NCBI RefSeq assembly: GCF_004341825.1
Contig: NZ_SMAG01000002.1
Coordinates: forward strand, 434,001 to 498,000
Length of the DNA stretch: 64,000 bases
Source: Hazenella coriacea
GTDB taxonomy: Bacteria; Bacillota; Bacilli; Thermoactinomycetales; Thermoactinomycetaceae
Reading direction: 5' to 3'
The translations under genes and the position numbers were made by a program. Below, piece after piece: positions 18,063 to 25,585 of the stretch. The notes under the pieces are model-generated. The model worked only from the letters and a program-made list of their open reading frames with translations. It had not been told where the DNA came from and searched no databases. Numbering within the stretch: the first letter of the stretch is position 1; every line of letters begins with the position of its first letter.

Positions 18063-18368
18063 TTGATACCATTTCATCTGTTAATCCTTCTCCTATTTCT
18101 AGGTTTAGGATTGTTTTTCTTGTTTTTTACTACTTCTTATATGGAGGCAGTACATTATTTACTGATTGCCCTTTATCTCTATATTTCTCTATTTGAATTA
18201 TTGGGGAAACCCTTTGCACGCTGGATCTATTTGTTGACAATGGTTTTATTAGTTGGCGATGGAATGTTAAACATGTTTGTTTTCTCTACAGGCTTGCTTA
18301 GTGGGATCTTCAGTTTTTTCTTAGCTTTTTTGGCTTGGAAAAGTGCACAACGTTTGAAAAATGTGTAG
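18063..18368 (+). CDS. Small membrane protein, unknown
   Basis: About 101 residues with three to four hydrophobic helices and hardly any soluble part (LLILLLFLGLGLFFLFF; YLLIALYLYISLFELL; IYLLTMVLLVGDGML; ending WKSAQRLKNV). I choose the TTG at 18063 because AGGGGGA lies seven bases upstream, while the longer frame from 18000 runs through the preceding hairpin. Family not recognised. It sits between gatB and the chelatase gene in the same direction and could be cotranscribed with the latter. Confidence 0.65.
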   Translation: MIPFHLLILLLFLGLGLFFLFFTTSYMEAVHYLLIALYLYISLFELLGKPFARWIYLLTMVLLVGDGMLNMFVFSTGLLSGIFSFFLAFLAWKSAQRLKNV

Positions 18369-18399
18369 CAAGAATCCCCACTAAAAAAGAGGTGAGTGT

Positions 18400-19170
18400 A
18401 TGAAAAAGCGTGGAGTATTGGTGATTGCCCATGGTTCAAGTAAAAAGGATTGGGTAAAGTTAGTGGATCAAGCGATGGGACAAGTGCAATTCGATGGTCC
18501 TCTTGTCACTAGTTTCTTAGAGATGGTTGAAGGACGTACCATTCTTGATGGGATTCAAGCGCTGGAGAGCCAAGGGGTTCAAGAGATGTTTGTTGTTCCC
18601 TTATTTGTTTCGTCAGGGAGTACTCATATTGAAGAGATTAGTTATCTCTTAGGGTTGGAAGAGAATCCAACGATTGAGATCGACGAACAACCTTTTCCCA
18701 TCCAAGCGAAACTTCATCTTTGCTCAGCCATGGATGACCATCCATTGATTAATCAGATTGTGATTGAGCGGACGAGAGAACTAAGTACACATCCAGAAAC
18801 AGAAATTCTGTTGTTGGTTGGGCATGGTAGTGATCTCCCAGGATTTCAAGAAAAATGGGAACAAGGCATGGCAAACTTAGCTTTGCGAACGCAACAAGAA
18901 TTGGGACTGTCAGCAGCTTCATTTGCCACCATGCATCCCGATAACCTGAATCGCCGGGTTAAAGATTTAAGTCTAAAACATCGCGTTTTGGTGCTTCCTT
19001 TGTTTTTAAGTGAAGGCTATTTTACTCGAAAAGTAATTCCTTCTCGTTTGGAGGGTCTTGAATACGTATACACAGGTAAAACCTTTCTCCCGCATACGCT
19101 GATTCCTCGTTGGGTCGAATCGGTATTACAGGAGAAGGTGGATCAGCTGTTGAAAGCTCCTCTCGTCTAA
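18400..19170 (+). CDS. Sirohydrochlorin chelatase-like protein (CbiX/SirB family)
   Basis: The protein of 256 residues contains two CbiX-type halves. VLVIAHGS with His11 and PLFVSSGSTHIEEI with His76 supply the two metal-coordinating histidines of the N-terminal half; the second half repeats ILLLVGHGS and RVLVLPLFLSEGYFTRKVI. SirB inserts ferrous iron into sirohydrochlorin to make siroheme; CbiX inserts cobalt for cobalamin. No siroheme or cobalamin genes are beside it, so the metal is undecided. RBS AAAGAGGTGAG precedes the ATG at 18400. Confidence 0.85.
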   Translation: MKKRGVLVIAHGSSKKDWVKLVDQAMGQVQFDGPLVTSFLEMVEGRTILDGIQALESQGVQEMFVVPLFVSSGSTHIEEISYLLGLEENPTIEIDEQPFPIQAKLHLCSAMDDHPLINQIVIERTRELSTHPETEILLLVGHGSDLPGFQEKWEQGMANLALRTQQELGLSAASFATMHPDNLNRRVKDLSLKHRVLVLPLFLSEGYFTRKVIPSRLEGLEYVYTGKTFLPHTLIPRWVESVLQEKVDQLLKAPLV

Positions 19171-19190
19171 ATGGATGGGAGGAGTTTTTT
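19157..19190 (+). terminator. Intrinsic terminator after the chelatase gene
   Basis: CTCCTCTC at 19157-19164 pairs with GGGAGGAG, then TTTTTT. It overlaps the last codons. Confidence 0.8.
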
Positions 19191-19210
19191 AAGATTTGCG
19201 AACGGGAATT

Positions 19211-19289
19211 CTCCCCATTTCAATGGGGTAGATGAAAGTGAGCGTTGCTCGGTATCCCCCTTGGGGGGATGCTTAGAGCAACAATTTTT
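19211..19289 (+). repeat. IS605-type end hairpin plus adjacent stem-loop
   Basis: CCCCATTTCAATGGGG at 19213-19228 shares its loop CCATTTCAATGG with the hairpin CGCCATTTCAATGGCG downstream of tnpB at 20634-20649, and both are preceded by AACGRGAA. It is therefore either the left-end hairpin of this element or a leftover right end of another copy. A second stem (GTTGCTC 19244 with GAGCAAC 19282, then TTTTT) resembles a terminator. Confidence 0.6.
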
Positions 19290-19368
19290 ATGTCTTTTAT
19301 AAATTATATGTATATTAATATCATCTTTTATATTACGGAGATTATATGGTTTTTGTTATACTATATGT

Positions 19369-19449
19369 ATGAAGAAACCGAATGTAAAACATGCTAGGAC
19401 GTGTGTATACAACGTCAATTATCATATTGTGTGGTCAGTCAAATCGTAA
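19369..19449 (+). pseudogene. tnpA stub (IS200/IS605 Y1 transposase start)
   Basis: An ATG at 19369 opens 26 codons reading MKKPNVKHARTCVYNVNYHI then VWSVKS before TAA. The VYNxNYHIVW pattern is the N terminus of Y1 HUH transposases (TnpA). The HUH and tyrosine motifs are missing, so the gene has lost about 110 residues by internal deletion. The remaining tnpB follows 40 bp later. Confidence 0.75.
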
Positions 19450-19489
19450 GTACATTGAAAATCAGAAAAAGAAAGGGTGAAAAAATCAA

Positions 19490-20563
19490 ATGATGAAGTC
19501 GTACAAATTCAAGTTAGAACCTAATAAGGTACAAATTGAACAAATCGAAACTACCTTGAATTTGTGTCGCTGGCTATACAATATAGCGTTGGAACAACGA
19601 AAGTTTTCTTATGAAAAGCGTGATATTTCTGTTAACTACAACATGCAACAAAATGAACTGCCACAGCTAAAGAAAGAGTTTCTAGAATTCAAACAGGTAC
19701 AATCGCAAGTGTTGCAGGACGTTCTACGCCGTTTAGATAAAGCATTTAAAGCATTTTTCCGCAGAATCAAAACGGGCGAAAAAGCAGGATATCCGCGATT
19801 TCAAGGCAAGAATCGTTATGATAGCTTTACATACCCACAAAGTGGATTTTCTCTTGATGGAAAATATCTGAAACTATCCAAGATCGGGAATGTTCGTATC
19901 AAATGTCACAGACAAGTAGAAGGAAAGATCAAGACCTGTACCATCATCCACAAAAACGGAAAGTACTATGCTTGTTTTTCCTGTGAAATCGAAACCATAG
20001 AACATTCAACAGAAAAACAAGTCGGTATTGATCTTGGTGTTAGACATTTGGCTATTACATCTGATGGTAAATTCTTCGAACATCCTAAGTATCTTAGAAA
20101 GTCAGAACAAAAGCTAAAACGACTTCAGCGAATCGTATCCAGACGTAAGAAAGGCTCTAATCGTCGTAGAAAAGCTGTATCTTTGCTAGCAAAGATGCAT
20201 GAGTACATAGCAAATCAGAGAAAGGATACCGCCCATAAGATCAGTAGATACCTAGTAGATCAATACGACCTGATTGCCTTTGAAGATTTGAACATCAAAG
20301 GGATGGTCAAAAACCATAACCTAGCGAAAAGTATTGTTGATGCTGGATGGAATCAACTTATTCAATTCACTACTTACAAAGCAGAGTACGCTGGTAAGAA
20401 AGTGGTACAAGTTGATCCATACCATACGTCTCAAGCTTGTTCTGAATGTGGTCAGATCGTAAAGAAAGAACTAAAAGATAGAGTTCATAGCTGTTCTTGT
20501 GGCTATACAGAAGATAGAGACGTGAATGCCGCAAGAAATATTCTCAAAAAGGCAGTAGCCTAA
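19490..20563 (+). CDS. tnpB: TnpB, RNA-guided endonuclease of IS200/IS605 element
   Basis: A 357-residue TnpB with an intact active site: helix-turn-helix-like N terminus (CRWLYNIALEQR), RuvC Asp181 in GIDLGVRHLA, Glu265 in AFEDLNIKGM, Asp344 in EDRDVNAARN, and the zinc finger Cys317/320/335/337 between them. TnpB uses an RNA made from its own 3' end to cut DNA next to a target-adjacent motif and is the ancestor of Cas12. Its tnpA partner is only a stub, so this copy cannot transpose alone but may still encode an active nuclease. ATG at 19490 with AAAGGGTG upstream. Confidence 0.93.
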   Translation: MMKSYKFKLEPNKVQIEQIETTLNLCRWLYNIALEQRKFSYEKRDISVNYNMQQNELPQLKKEFLEFKQVQSQVLQDVLRRLDKAFKAFFRRIKTGEKAGYPRFQGKNRYDSFTYPQSGFSLDGKYLKLSKIGNVRIKCHRQVEGKIKTCTIIHKNGKYYACFSCEIETIEHSTEKQVGIDLGVRHLAITSDGKFFEHPKYLRKSEQKLKRLQRIVSRRKKGSNRRRKAVSLLAKMHEYIANQRKDTAHKISRYLVDQYDLIAFEDLNIKGMVKNHNLAKSIVDAGWNQLIQFTTYKAEYAGKKVVQVDPYHTSQACSECGQIVKKELKDRVHSCSCGYTEDRDVNAARNILKKAVA

Positions 20564-20660
20564 AACAGTTACAGGCATGGAACGTGCCTTCGTGGAGAAT
20601 ACGACGTTGGTCGGTTCGATGAAACGAGAAGCTCGCCATTTCAATGGCGATATAGTTCAC
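20480..20660 (+). ncRNA. Probable omegaRNA/reRNA and right end of the tnpB element
   Basis: In this family the guide RNA scaffold overlaps the tnpB 3' end and runs to the element's right end. Here the sequence after the stop is dense in short stems and ends with hairpin CGCCATTTCAATGGCG (20634-20649) followed by ATATAGTTCAC at 20650-20660, a typical right-end tip. The guide would then be the flanking bases from 20661. Boundaries are inferred from family knowledge. Confidence 0.6.
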
Positions 20661-20771
20661 GCCTTTTGCAGTTATCGGTACGGCACTTCTGCAGGCTCCA
20701 ATTTTTATGGTAGTAGTGGCTACTTTTGCCCATTTAGGAATAAAAAATAAAACCCACTCTACACTAAAGAG

Positions 20772-20806
20772 AGCCAGCCTGATGAAGGGCTGGTTTCCCT
20801 TTTTAT
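20772..20806 (+). terminator. Intrinsic terminator upstream of dgkB
   Basis: GCCAGCC pairs with GGGCTGG around TGATGAA-type loop, followed by TTTCCCTTTTT. The rest of 20661-20935 holds no gene. Confidence 0.8.
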
Positions 20807-20935
20807 ATTTCTGATTTGTATCCTAACTTTTGTCATGTTATGGTCAGATAGGTTAAACTGATAGTATCCTAACTGAAAAATGAAATCATAGCCTCGTCAA
20901 ACCATACAGATCTGTGCGAGAAAAGGGGTGGGCAA

Positions 20936-21889
20936 GTGCCTAGAGCTCGCCTAATCTATAATCCATTTGCGGGAAAAGAGCTTGTAGAGAAACAGTTATC
21001 CAAGATTTTAGACTGTCTAGAGCACGCCGGATATGAAACGTCTTGCTGTGCAACCCAAGGAATGGGGCATGCTACGAAAGAAGCTGCAGAAGCCGCAAAA
21101 CGGGGATTTGAAGTTGTGATTGCAGCTGGAGGAGATGGGACGATCCATGAGGTTATTAATGGATTAGCACCTTTTTCCCAACCTCCAAAGCTAGGTATTT
21201 TACCAGCTGGAACCACCAATGACTTTGCTCGAGCCTTGCGACTACCAAGCAGTTTACGTCGTGCCTGTGAAGTGATTGCGACTGGACAAACGAAACGAAT
21301 TGACCTAGGTCAAAGAGATGATCGCTATTTTATTAATGTAGCCGCTGCTGGACGGATCACTGAAGTCACTTACGAAGCCCCTCATCATTTGAAAGCCCTC
21401 ATGGGTCCACTTGCCTATTATGCAAAAGCGGCAGAAAAGCTAGGAAGGTTGAATCAGCCTTTTTCTGTACAATTAAAAACTCCTCGTACAACATGGACAG
21501 AGGAGATTATGTTACTTATCATTGCTAACAGTGCATCCGTAGGAGGCTTTGTCAACTTTGCTCCTGATGCTGACTTAAGTGATGGCAAATTGGATGTGAT
21601 TATTGTACCGAAAACAACGATTCCAGAGCTGCTACAATTAGTTGCCCTCGCTTATAAAGGAGAACACCTCAGTCATTCACGTTTAATCTACTTTCAGACC
21701 GAAGAGCTAGAGATTGCCACGACTGAACCCTTAAAACTTAACTTGGATGGAGAATGGCGTGGGAACTTATCAGGTCGTTATACGGTTTTGCCTAAACACT
21801 TGGAAGTTTTTGTTCCTTATGTTCCTCATATGAAAAATATCAAAGAAGTCGGACAGAGAAGGAAGCTTCGAAGGTCATTATTAAAATGA
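20936..21889 (+). CDS. dgkB: Diacylglycerol kinase (DgkB/YegS-BmrU family)
   Basis: The protein of 317 residues matches the soluble lipid kinase family: RLIYNPFAGK at the N terminus, the nucleotide loop AAGGDGTIHEVINGL, LGILPAGTTNDFARAL, and the C-terminal SDGKLDVIIV block. DgkB phosphorylates diacylglycerol to phosphatidate, recycling lipid head-group turnover products from lipoteichoic acid synthesis. GTG start at 20936 after AAAAGGGGTGGG. In Bacillales dgkB follows gatCAB and precedes rlmCD, as here apart from the inserted genes. Confidence 0.93.
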   Translation: MPRARLIYNPFAGKELVEKQLSKILDCLEHAGYETSCCATQGMGHATKEAAEAAKRGFEVVIAAGGDGTIHEVINGLAPFSQPPKLGILPAGTTNDFARALRLPSSLRRACEVIATGQTKRIDLGQRDDRYFINVAAAGRITEVTYEAPHHLKALMGPLAYYAKAAEKLGRLNQPFSVQLKTPRTTWTEEIMLLIIANSASVGGFVNFAPDADLSDGKLDVIIVPKTTIPELLQLVALAYKGEHLSHSRLIYFQTEELEIATTEPLKLNLDGEWRGNLSGRYTVLPKHLEVFVPYVPHMKNIKEVGQRRKLRRSLLK

Positions 21890-21967
21890 TAAGTGAATGA
21901 ATCAGAGATAGCTTAGGATCGAAGCGTTCATCACTGGGTGAGCGCTTTTTGTAAAGGAGAAAAACAG

Positions 21968-23347
21968 ATGAAACGAACACCACCTGTCCAAGTGGGGCAG
22001 ACCATCGAGTATACAATTACAGGGCAAGGACACAACGGCTCAGGAGTGGGAAAGGTGGATGGTTTTACGGTCTTTGTACCACTTGCCGTGACGGGTGAGC
22101 AAGTGAAAGCGAAAATCACACTGGTAAAGAAAAACTATGCCCAAGCTGAACTAGTAGAAGTGATCAAACCCCATCCGGATCGAACAGAACCGCTTTGCCC
22201 TGTGTTTGAGCAATGCGGTGGTTGTCAAACTCAGCACATCACATATAAAGCCCAACTCGAGATGAAACGACAGCAAGTGCAGGATAGCTTTGCACGTATC
22301 GGTGGACTGCCTGAGATAGTGGTTCATCCTGTGATCGGGATGACAGAACCTTGGCGGTATCGGAATAAAGCACAAGTTCCCGTTGGTCAACGTGAGGGTG
22401 GTGGGATCATTGCGGGTTTTTATGCCGCAGGTTCGCATGAGATTATCGATATGGATGCCTGCCAGATCCAGCATCCTGACAATGATCGAATCATCACTGC
22501 TGTGAAAAAAATAGCCAATGAGCTAAAGATTCCAGCTTATCATGAACAAACCCACCAAGGAATCCTAAGACATATCATGGTACGGATTGGCTTTCATACT
22601 GGTGAAATGATGATTGTTCTTGTTACCAATGGCAAACACTTACCACAAAAGCAAGAACTAATCACACGTCTCCGTCAGCAGTTCCCAGACATCACATCAA
22701 TCATACAAAATATCAACACTCGACGAACCAACGTCATTCTAGGACCGACTCACCGTTTACTCTGGGGCAAGGAATATATCGTAGATACCATCGGCGAGAT
22801 CCAATTTAAAATCTCTCCACATTCATTCTATCAAGTAAATCCAACCCAGACGAAAGTCTTATACGATCAAGTGAAAAAAATGGCTCGCTTAACGGGAAAA
22901 GAAACTGTCATCGATGCTTACTGCGGGATTGGGACGATCGCTCTCTATATTGCTTCATCAGCCAAGCAAGTGTATGGAGTTGAAATTGTTCCCGAAGCGA
23001 TCGAAGATGCGAAGCAGAATGCTACCTTAAATGGGATCAACCATGCTCATTTCGAAGTGGGAGCTGCCGAAACCGTCATGCCTCGTTGGCTCCAACAAGG
23101 AATTCAGCCTGACGTAGTCATCGTCGATCCTCCTCGAAAAGGGTGCGACTCGACGTTACTAGATGCCATTGTCGGGATGAAACCGGAACGACTGATCTAT
23201 GTCTCATGCAATCCAGCCACGTTAGCCCGGGATGCTAAGATTTTGCATGAGAAAGGGTATGAAGTGAAAGAAGTTCAGCCTGTAGATCTGTTTCCGCAGA
23301 CGGGGCATGTGGAGGCTATAGCGTTGATACAACGGAAAATTATGTAG
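21968..23347 (+). CDS. rlmD: 23S rRNA (uracil-C5)-methyltransferase RlmD/RlmCD
   Basis: About 459 residues: N-terminal TRAM domain (GQTIEYTITGQGHNGSGVGK), an iron-sulfur Cys set in CPVFEQCGGCQTQHITY, SAM-binding VIDAYCGIGTIALYIA, VDPPRKGCD, and the catalytic Cys in YVSCNPATLARD. It methylates C5 of uridines in 23S rRNA (747 and 1939 in the Bacillus enzyme). I chose the ATG at 21968, behind AAAGGAG, instead of the upstream GTG frame. Its 3' end borders the foreign island, and fragments similar to its C terminus reappear at 29589-29705. Confidence 0.93.
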   Translation: MKRTPPVQVGQTIEYTITGQGHNGSGVGKVDGFTVFVPLAVTGEQVKAKITLVKKNYAQAELVEVIKPHPDRTEPLCPVFEQCGGCQTQHITYKAQLEMKRQQVQDSFARIGGLPEIVVHPVIGMTEPWRYRNKAQVPVGQREGGGIIAGFYAAGSHEIIDMDACQIQHPDNDRIITAVKKIANELKIPAYHEQTHQGILRHIMVRIGFHTGEMMIVLVTNGKHLPQKQELITRLRQQFPDITSIIQNINTRRTNVILGPTHRLLWGKEYIVDTIGEIQFKISPHSFYQVNPTQTKVLYDQVKKMARLTGKETVIDAYCGIGTIALYIASSAKQVYGVEIVPEAIEDAKQNATLNGINHAHFEVGAAETVMPRWLQQGIQPDVVIVDPPRKGCDSTLLDAIVGMKPERLIYVSCNPATLARDAKILHEKGYEVKEVQPVDLFPQTGHVEAIALIQRKIM

Positions 23348-23487
23348 AAATCCTTAGTTTTACAAGCATGCACACTTTGTACCAAATGGTGAAAATGGGT
23401 GGAAAAAAGTGTTGAAAAACCATATTGAGGTTTCGGTAGGAATTGAACTGGTGTGTGGGAACACAACAGAATAAGATAAGAAGATGT

Positions 23488-23540
23488 ACGACGACTACAG
23501 TTTAAAAATGATTGTGGTCGACGTTTTGTATTTTTAAATG
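23488..23540 (+). terminator. Terminator downstream of rlmD
   Basis: ACGACGACTACAGTTT near 23488 pairs with ATTGTGGTCGACGT ending near 23523, with T-rich sequence after. Confidence 0.65.
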
Positions 23541-23699
23541 TATTTATCGTTCCAATCAGATTTGCAGATGATATGTTTGGTAATTGTAATAATTGTTTTA
23601 TAGTAATATTGTCCGTTTTACAATTGTTTATTTTGAATACTTAACCTTACGCGAAATATTTGTCATATAAAATAGAGTTATGTCAAACTTCCAGCATAA

Positions 23700-24015
23700 A
23701 TATGGTAAGGTCAACCTAGAAGCAACTGTTCCTTGAACGTGAGACCTGGCAAAGTTCTTTCACGAAGTTCCCCCTCATCCGAGCGGGCTGCCCCCAATGC
23801 AGTGGCGCTGGCCAGGTAGAAGTATCATTCTCCCTCTAGCCGGTTATGGCGACTCAACCCACCACAGGTTGATTTCAGCCGGTAGTTGGTCGCTCGTGTC
23901 AGAACAGTCATGGCGCTACCGCTTCGTCGCTTCCGATGGTTACGGAGGTAGAGGAATGTACTTGACCCTCGAATGATGAAGCAGGAACTCCAAGGGGAGA
24001 AATTATAGATAGGTC
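23700..24015 (+). ncRNA. Orphan TnpB 3'-end / omegaRNA-like relic
   Basis: This GC-richer, strongly structured stretch has no good long ORF. It ends with a frame reading MMKQELQGEKL and stop at 23979-24014, preceded by ...RNVLDPR. A terminal MKQE... peptide overlapping stem-rich DNA is, from memory, typical of the 3' end of one group of IS605-family TnpB genes, where the guide RNA scaffold lies. The tnpB body is absent. Alternatively it is an unrelated structured RNA. Confidence 0.4.
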
Positions 24016-24301
24016 TAACGAGCTCGAACGTTTTTCCTCTTTTTTTCATGATGAACTGACGCCAAAGTAGAGCGTATGTTATGGTTAACTGTGATAAGGA
24101 AGGGTGTTGAACGTGTTATATATCCAATACGTTAAACTTGTGCGAAAAGTTCGCTCCGTGCAATTGAACGCGATGAAGCGTTGTACGGAGCCTAATCGGG
24201 GGGCATAAAGCTTCCTATATTCATCGGCTGAATAGTCCTTAAAAAGTATAGAATCCTATGCTTATTTAAGTGTAACTATTTTGCCGATGAAAGATGATGA
24301 A

Positions 24302-24336
24302 GGGCCATCGACAACGTTTTGTCGGTGGCCCTTTTT
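24302..24336 (+). terminator. Leader terminator 1 of the ABC-F gene
   Basis: GGGCCATCGACA at 24302-24313 pairs with TGTCGGTGGCCC at 24320-24331, then TTTTT. Confidence 0.85.
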
Positions 24337-24390
24337 GCGTGCTTCGATTTCGACGCTTTCATGCCAAACGAAATCGGTTGAAACACGTCA

Positions 24391-24436
24391 AGCAGAGGGC
24401 CGGCGTCGTCAGTGGCGCTAAACCCTCTGCTTTTTT
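24391..24436 (+). terminator. Leader terminator 2 of the ABC-F gene
   Basis: AGCAGAGGG at 24391-24399 pairs with CCCTCTGCT at 24423-24431 around an inner GC-rich stem, followed by TTTTTT. It ends 28 bp before the gene. Confidence 0.88.
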
Positions 24437-24464
24437 ATATTTTTTAAGAGAGAGAGGAATTGTT

Positions 24465-25538
24465 ATGAGCTTACTTAAGGTCGAAAGCTTGTCACACAAC
24501 TTTGCGTACAAAAAACTGTATGAAGATGCCTCCTTCGAGTTGTATAAGGGCGAACACATGGGGATGGTTGGTCAAAACGGTTCAGGAAAGAGCACGCTGA
24601 TCAAAATAGTGATAGGAGAAATTGTGCCGGATCAAGGCATGGTCAAATGGCAGTCTAATATGAAAATCGGTCATCTGGACCAATACGCCGAAATAAACGG
24701 TACGTTGACCATTTCGGTTTATCTGAAGTCAGCGTTTGCGGATTTGTATGAAACGGAAAAGAAACTGAACCATCTTTATGAGAAAAGCGCCGTTACCGGT
24801 GATGAGGCTCTATTGTTGCAGGCAGCGGCGTATCAAGAACAGCTCGAAGCCCAAGATTTCTACTCGATCGAAAGCCAGATCGGCAAAATTGCTAGCGGTT
24901 TGGGTATCGATGCGATGGGAATGGATCGCTCCATTCATGAATGGAGCGGAGGGCAGCGGGCAAAAGTAATTCTTGCCAAGTTGCTCGCCGAAAAACCGAA
25001 CGTTTTGTTGTTGGATGAGCCAACCAACTTTCTGGATCAAGATCATGTTGAATGGCTGGCCAGTTTCCTGGCCCATTTCGACGGCGCCTTTATTGTCGTT
25101 TCTCATGATTATGACTTTCTGGAAAAGATCTCTACTTGCATATGCGACATCGAGTTCGGAACGATCCGCAAATATTATGGCAAATATTCGGACTTCCTCC
25201 GACAAACGATCCAAGTGATTTCGGAGCGGTTTCCCGGTTTGAATACGAAAGAAATACGGAGTCATTTAGGGAGATGTGGGGTAAGGGGAAACCATGCTAT
25301 GCAGGCCGTTGGTACACTCAGCGGAGGCGAGCAATCGAAAGTGAAATTATGCGGGCTTCTGCTTGCTTCTTGCAATTTTTTGATCATGGATGAACCGACG
25401 AATCACTTGGATGCGGAAACGAAAAAGGCGCTGCAGAACGCTTTGGCATCCTTTTCAGGGAGCGTACTGCTTGTGTCCCATGAGGAGAGCTTTTATAAGG
25501 CTTGGGCCGACCGCATAGTAAAACTGGAACATGTCTAA
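24465..25538 (+). CDS. ABC-F family ribosome-protection-type ATPase with internal deletion
   Basis: ABC-F proteins free the ribosome of bound antibiotics. The first ATPase domain is complete: Walker A GQNGSGKS at residues 36-43, SGGQ 161-164, DEPTNFLD 184-191, switch His214. From about residue 248 the sequence jumps directly into the late second domain (IQVISERFPGLNTKEI), followed by LSGGEQ at 285-290, DEPTNHLD at 309-316 and a terminal VSHE. The interdomain linker and second Walker A, roughly 160 residues, are missing in frame, giving 357 instead of about 510-540. ATP hydrolysis at one site and ribosome binding should be impaired. Start ATG at 24465 with GAGAGAGGAATTG. Confidence 0.85.
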   Translation: MSLLKVESLSHNFAYKKLYEDASFELYKGEHMGMVGQNGSGKSTLIKIVIGEIVPDQGMVKWQSNMKIGHLDQYAEINGTLTISVYLKSAFADLYETEKKLNHLYEKSAVTGDEALLLQAAAYQEQLEAQDFYSIESQIGKIASGLGIDAMGMDRSIHEWSGGQRAKVILAKLLAEKPNVLLLDEPTNFLDQDHVEWLASFLAHFDGAFIVVSHDYDFLEKISTCICDIEFGTIRKYYGKYSDFLRQTIQVISERFPGLNTKEIRSHLGRCGVRGNHAMQAVGTLSGGEQSKVKLCGLLLASCNFLIMDEPTNHLDAETKKALQNALASFSGSVLLVSHEESFYKAWADRIVKLEHV

Positions 25539-25585
25539 CGAATGCCTATACTCATTTTTTGAAGTCTATTTAGGAGGTTTCTTTC

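Larger units (their letters stand above)
24150..24464 (+). promoter_or_regulatory. Attenuator leader of the ABC-F gene
   Basis: The 315-nt leader carries a first stem-loop (GCTCCGTGCAA...TTGTACGGAGC, 24151-24191) and two intrinsic terminators before the gene (24302-24336 and 24391-24436). Short ORFs begin at ATG 24287 and 24294. Leaders with a short peptide and terminators are the known ribosome-mediated attenuation design of ABC-F resistance genes (for example vmlR, msrD), where drug-stalled ribosomes favour antitermination. The inference is from layout only. Confidence 0.7.

Noticed and set aside
23825-24049. 74-codon minus ORF in the stem-rich relic
   Set aside because: It runs antisense to the TnpB-like 3' end; the open frame is best explained by GC-rich structured sequence.
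24294-24464. Extended N terminus of the ABC-F gene from ATG 24294
   Set aside because: The frame is open into the gene, but the leader contains two terminators and the conserved N terminus begins at ATG 24465, which has a ribosome site.
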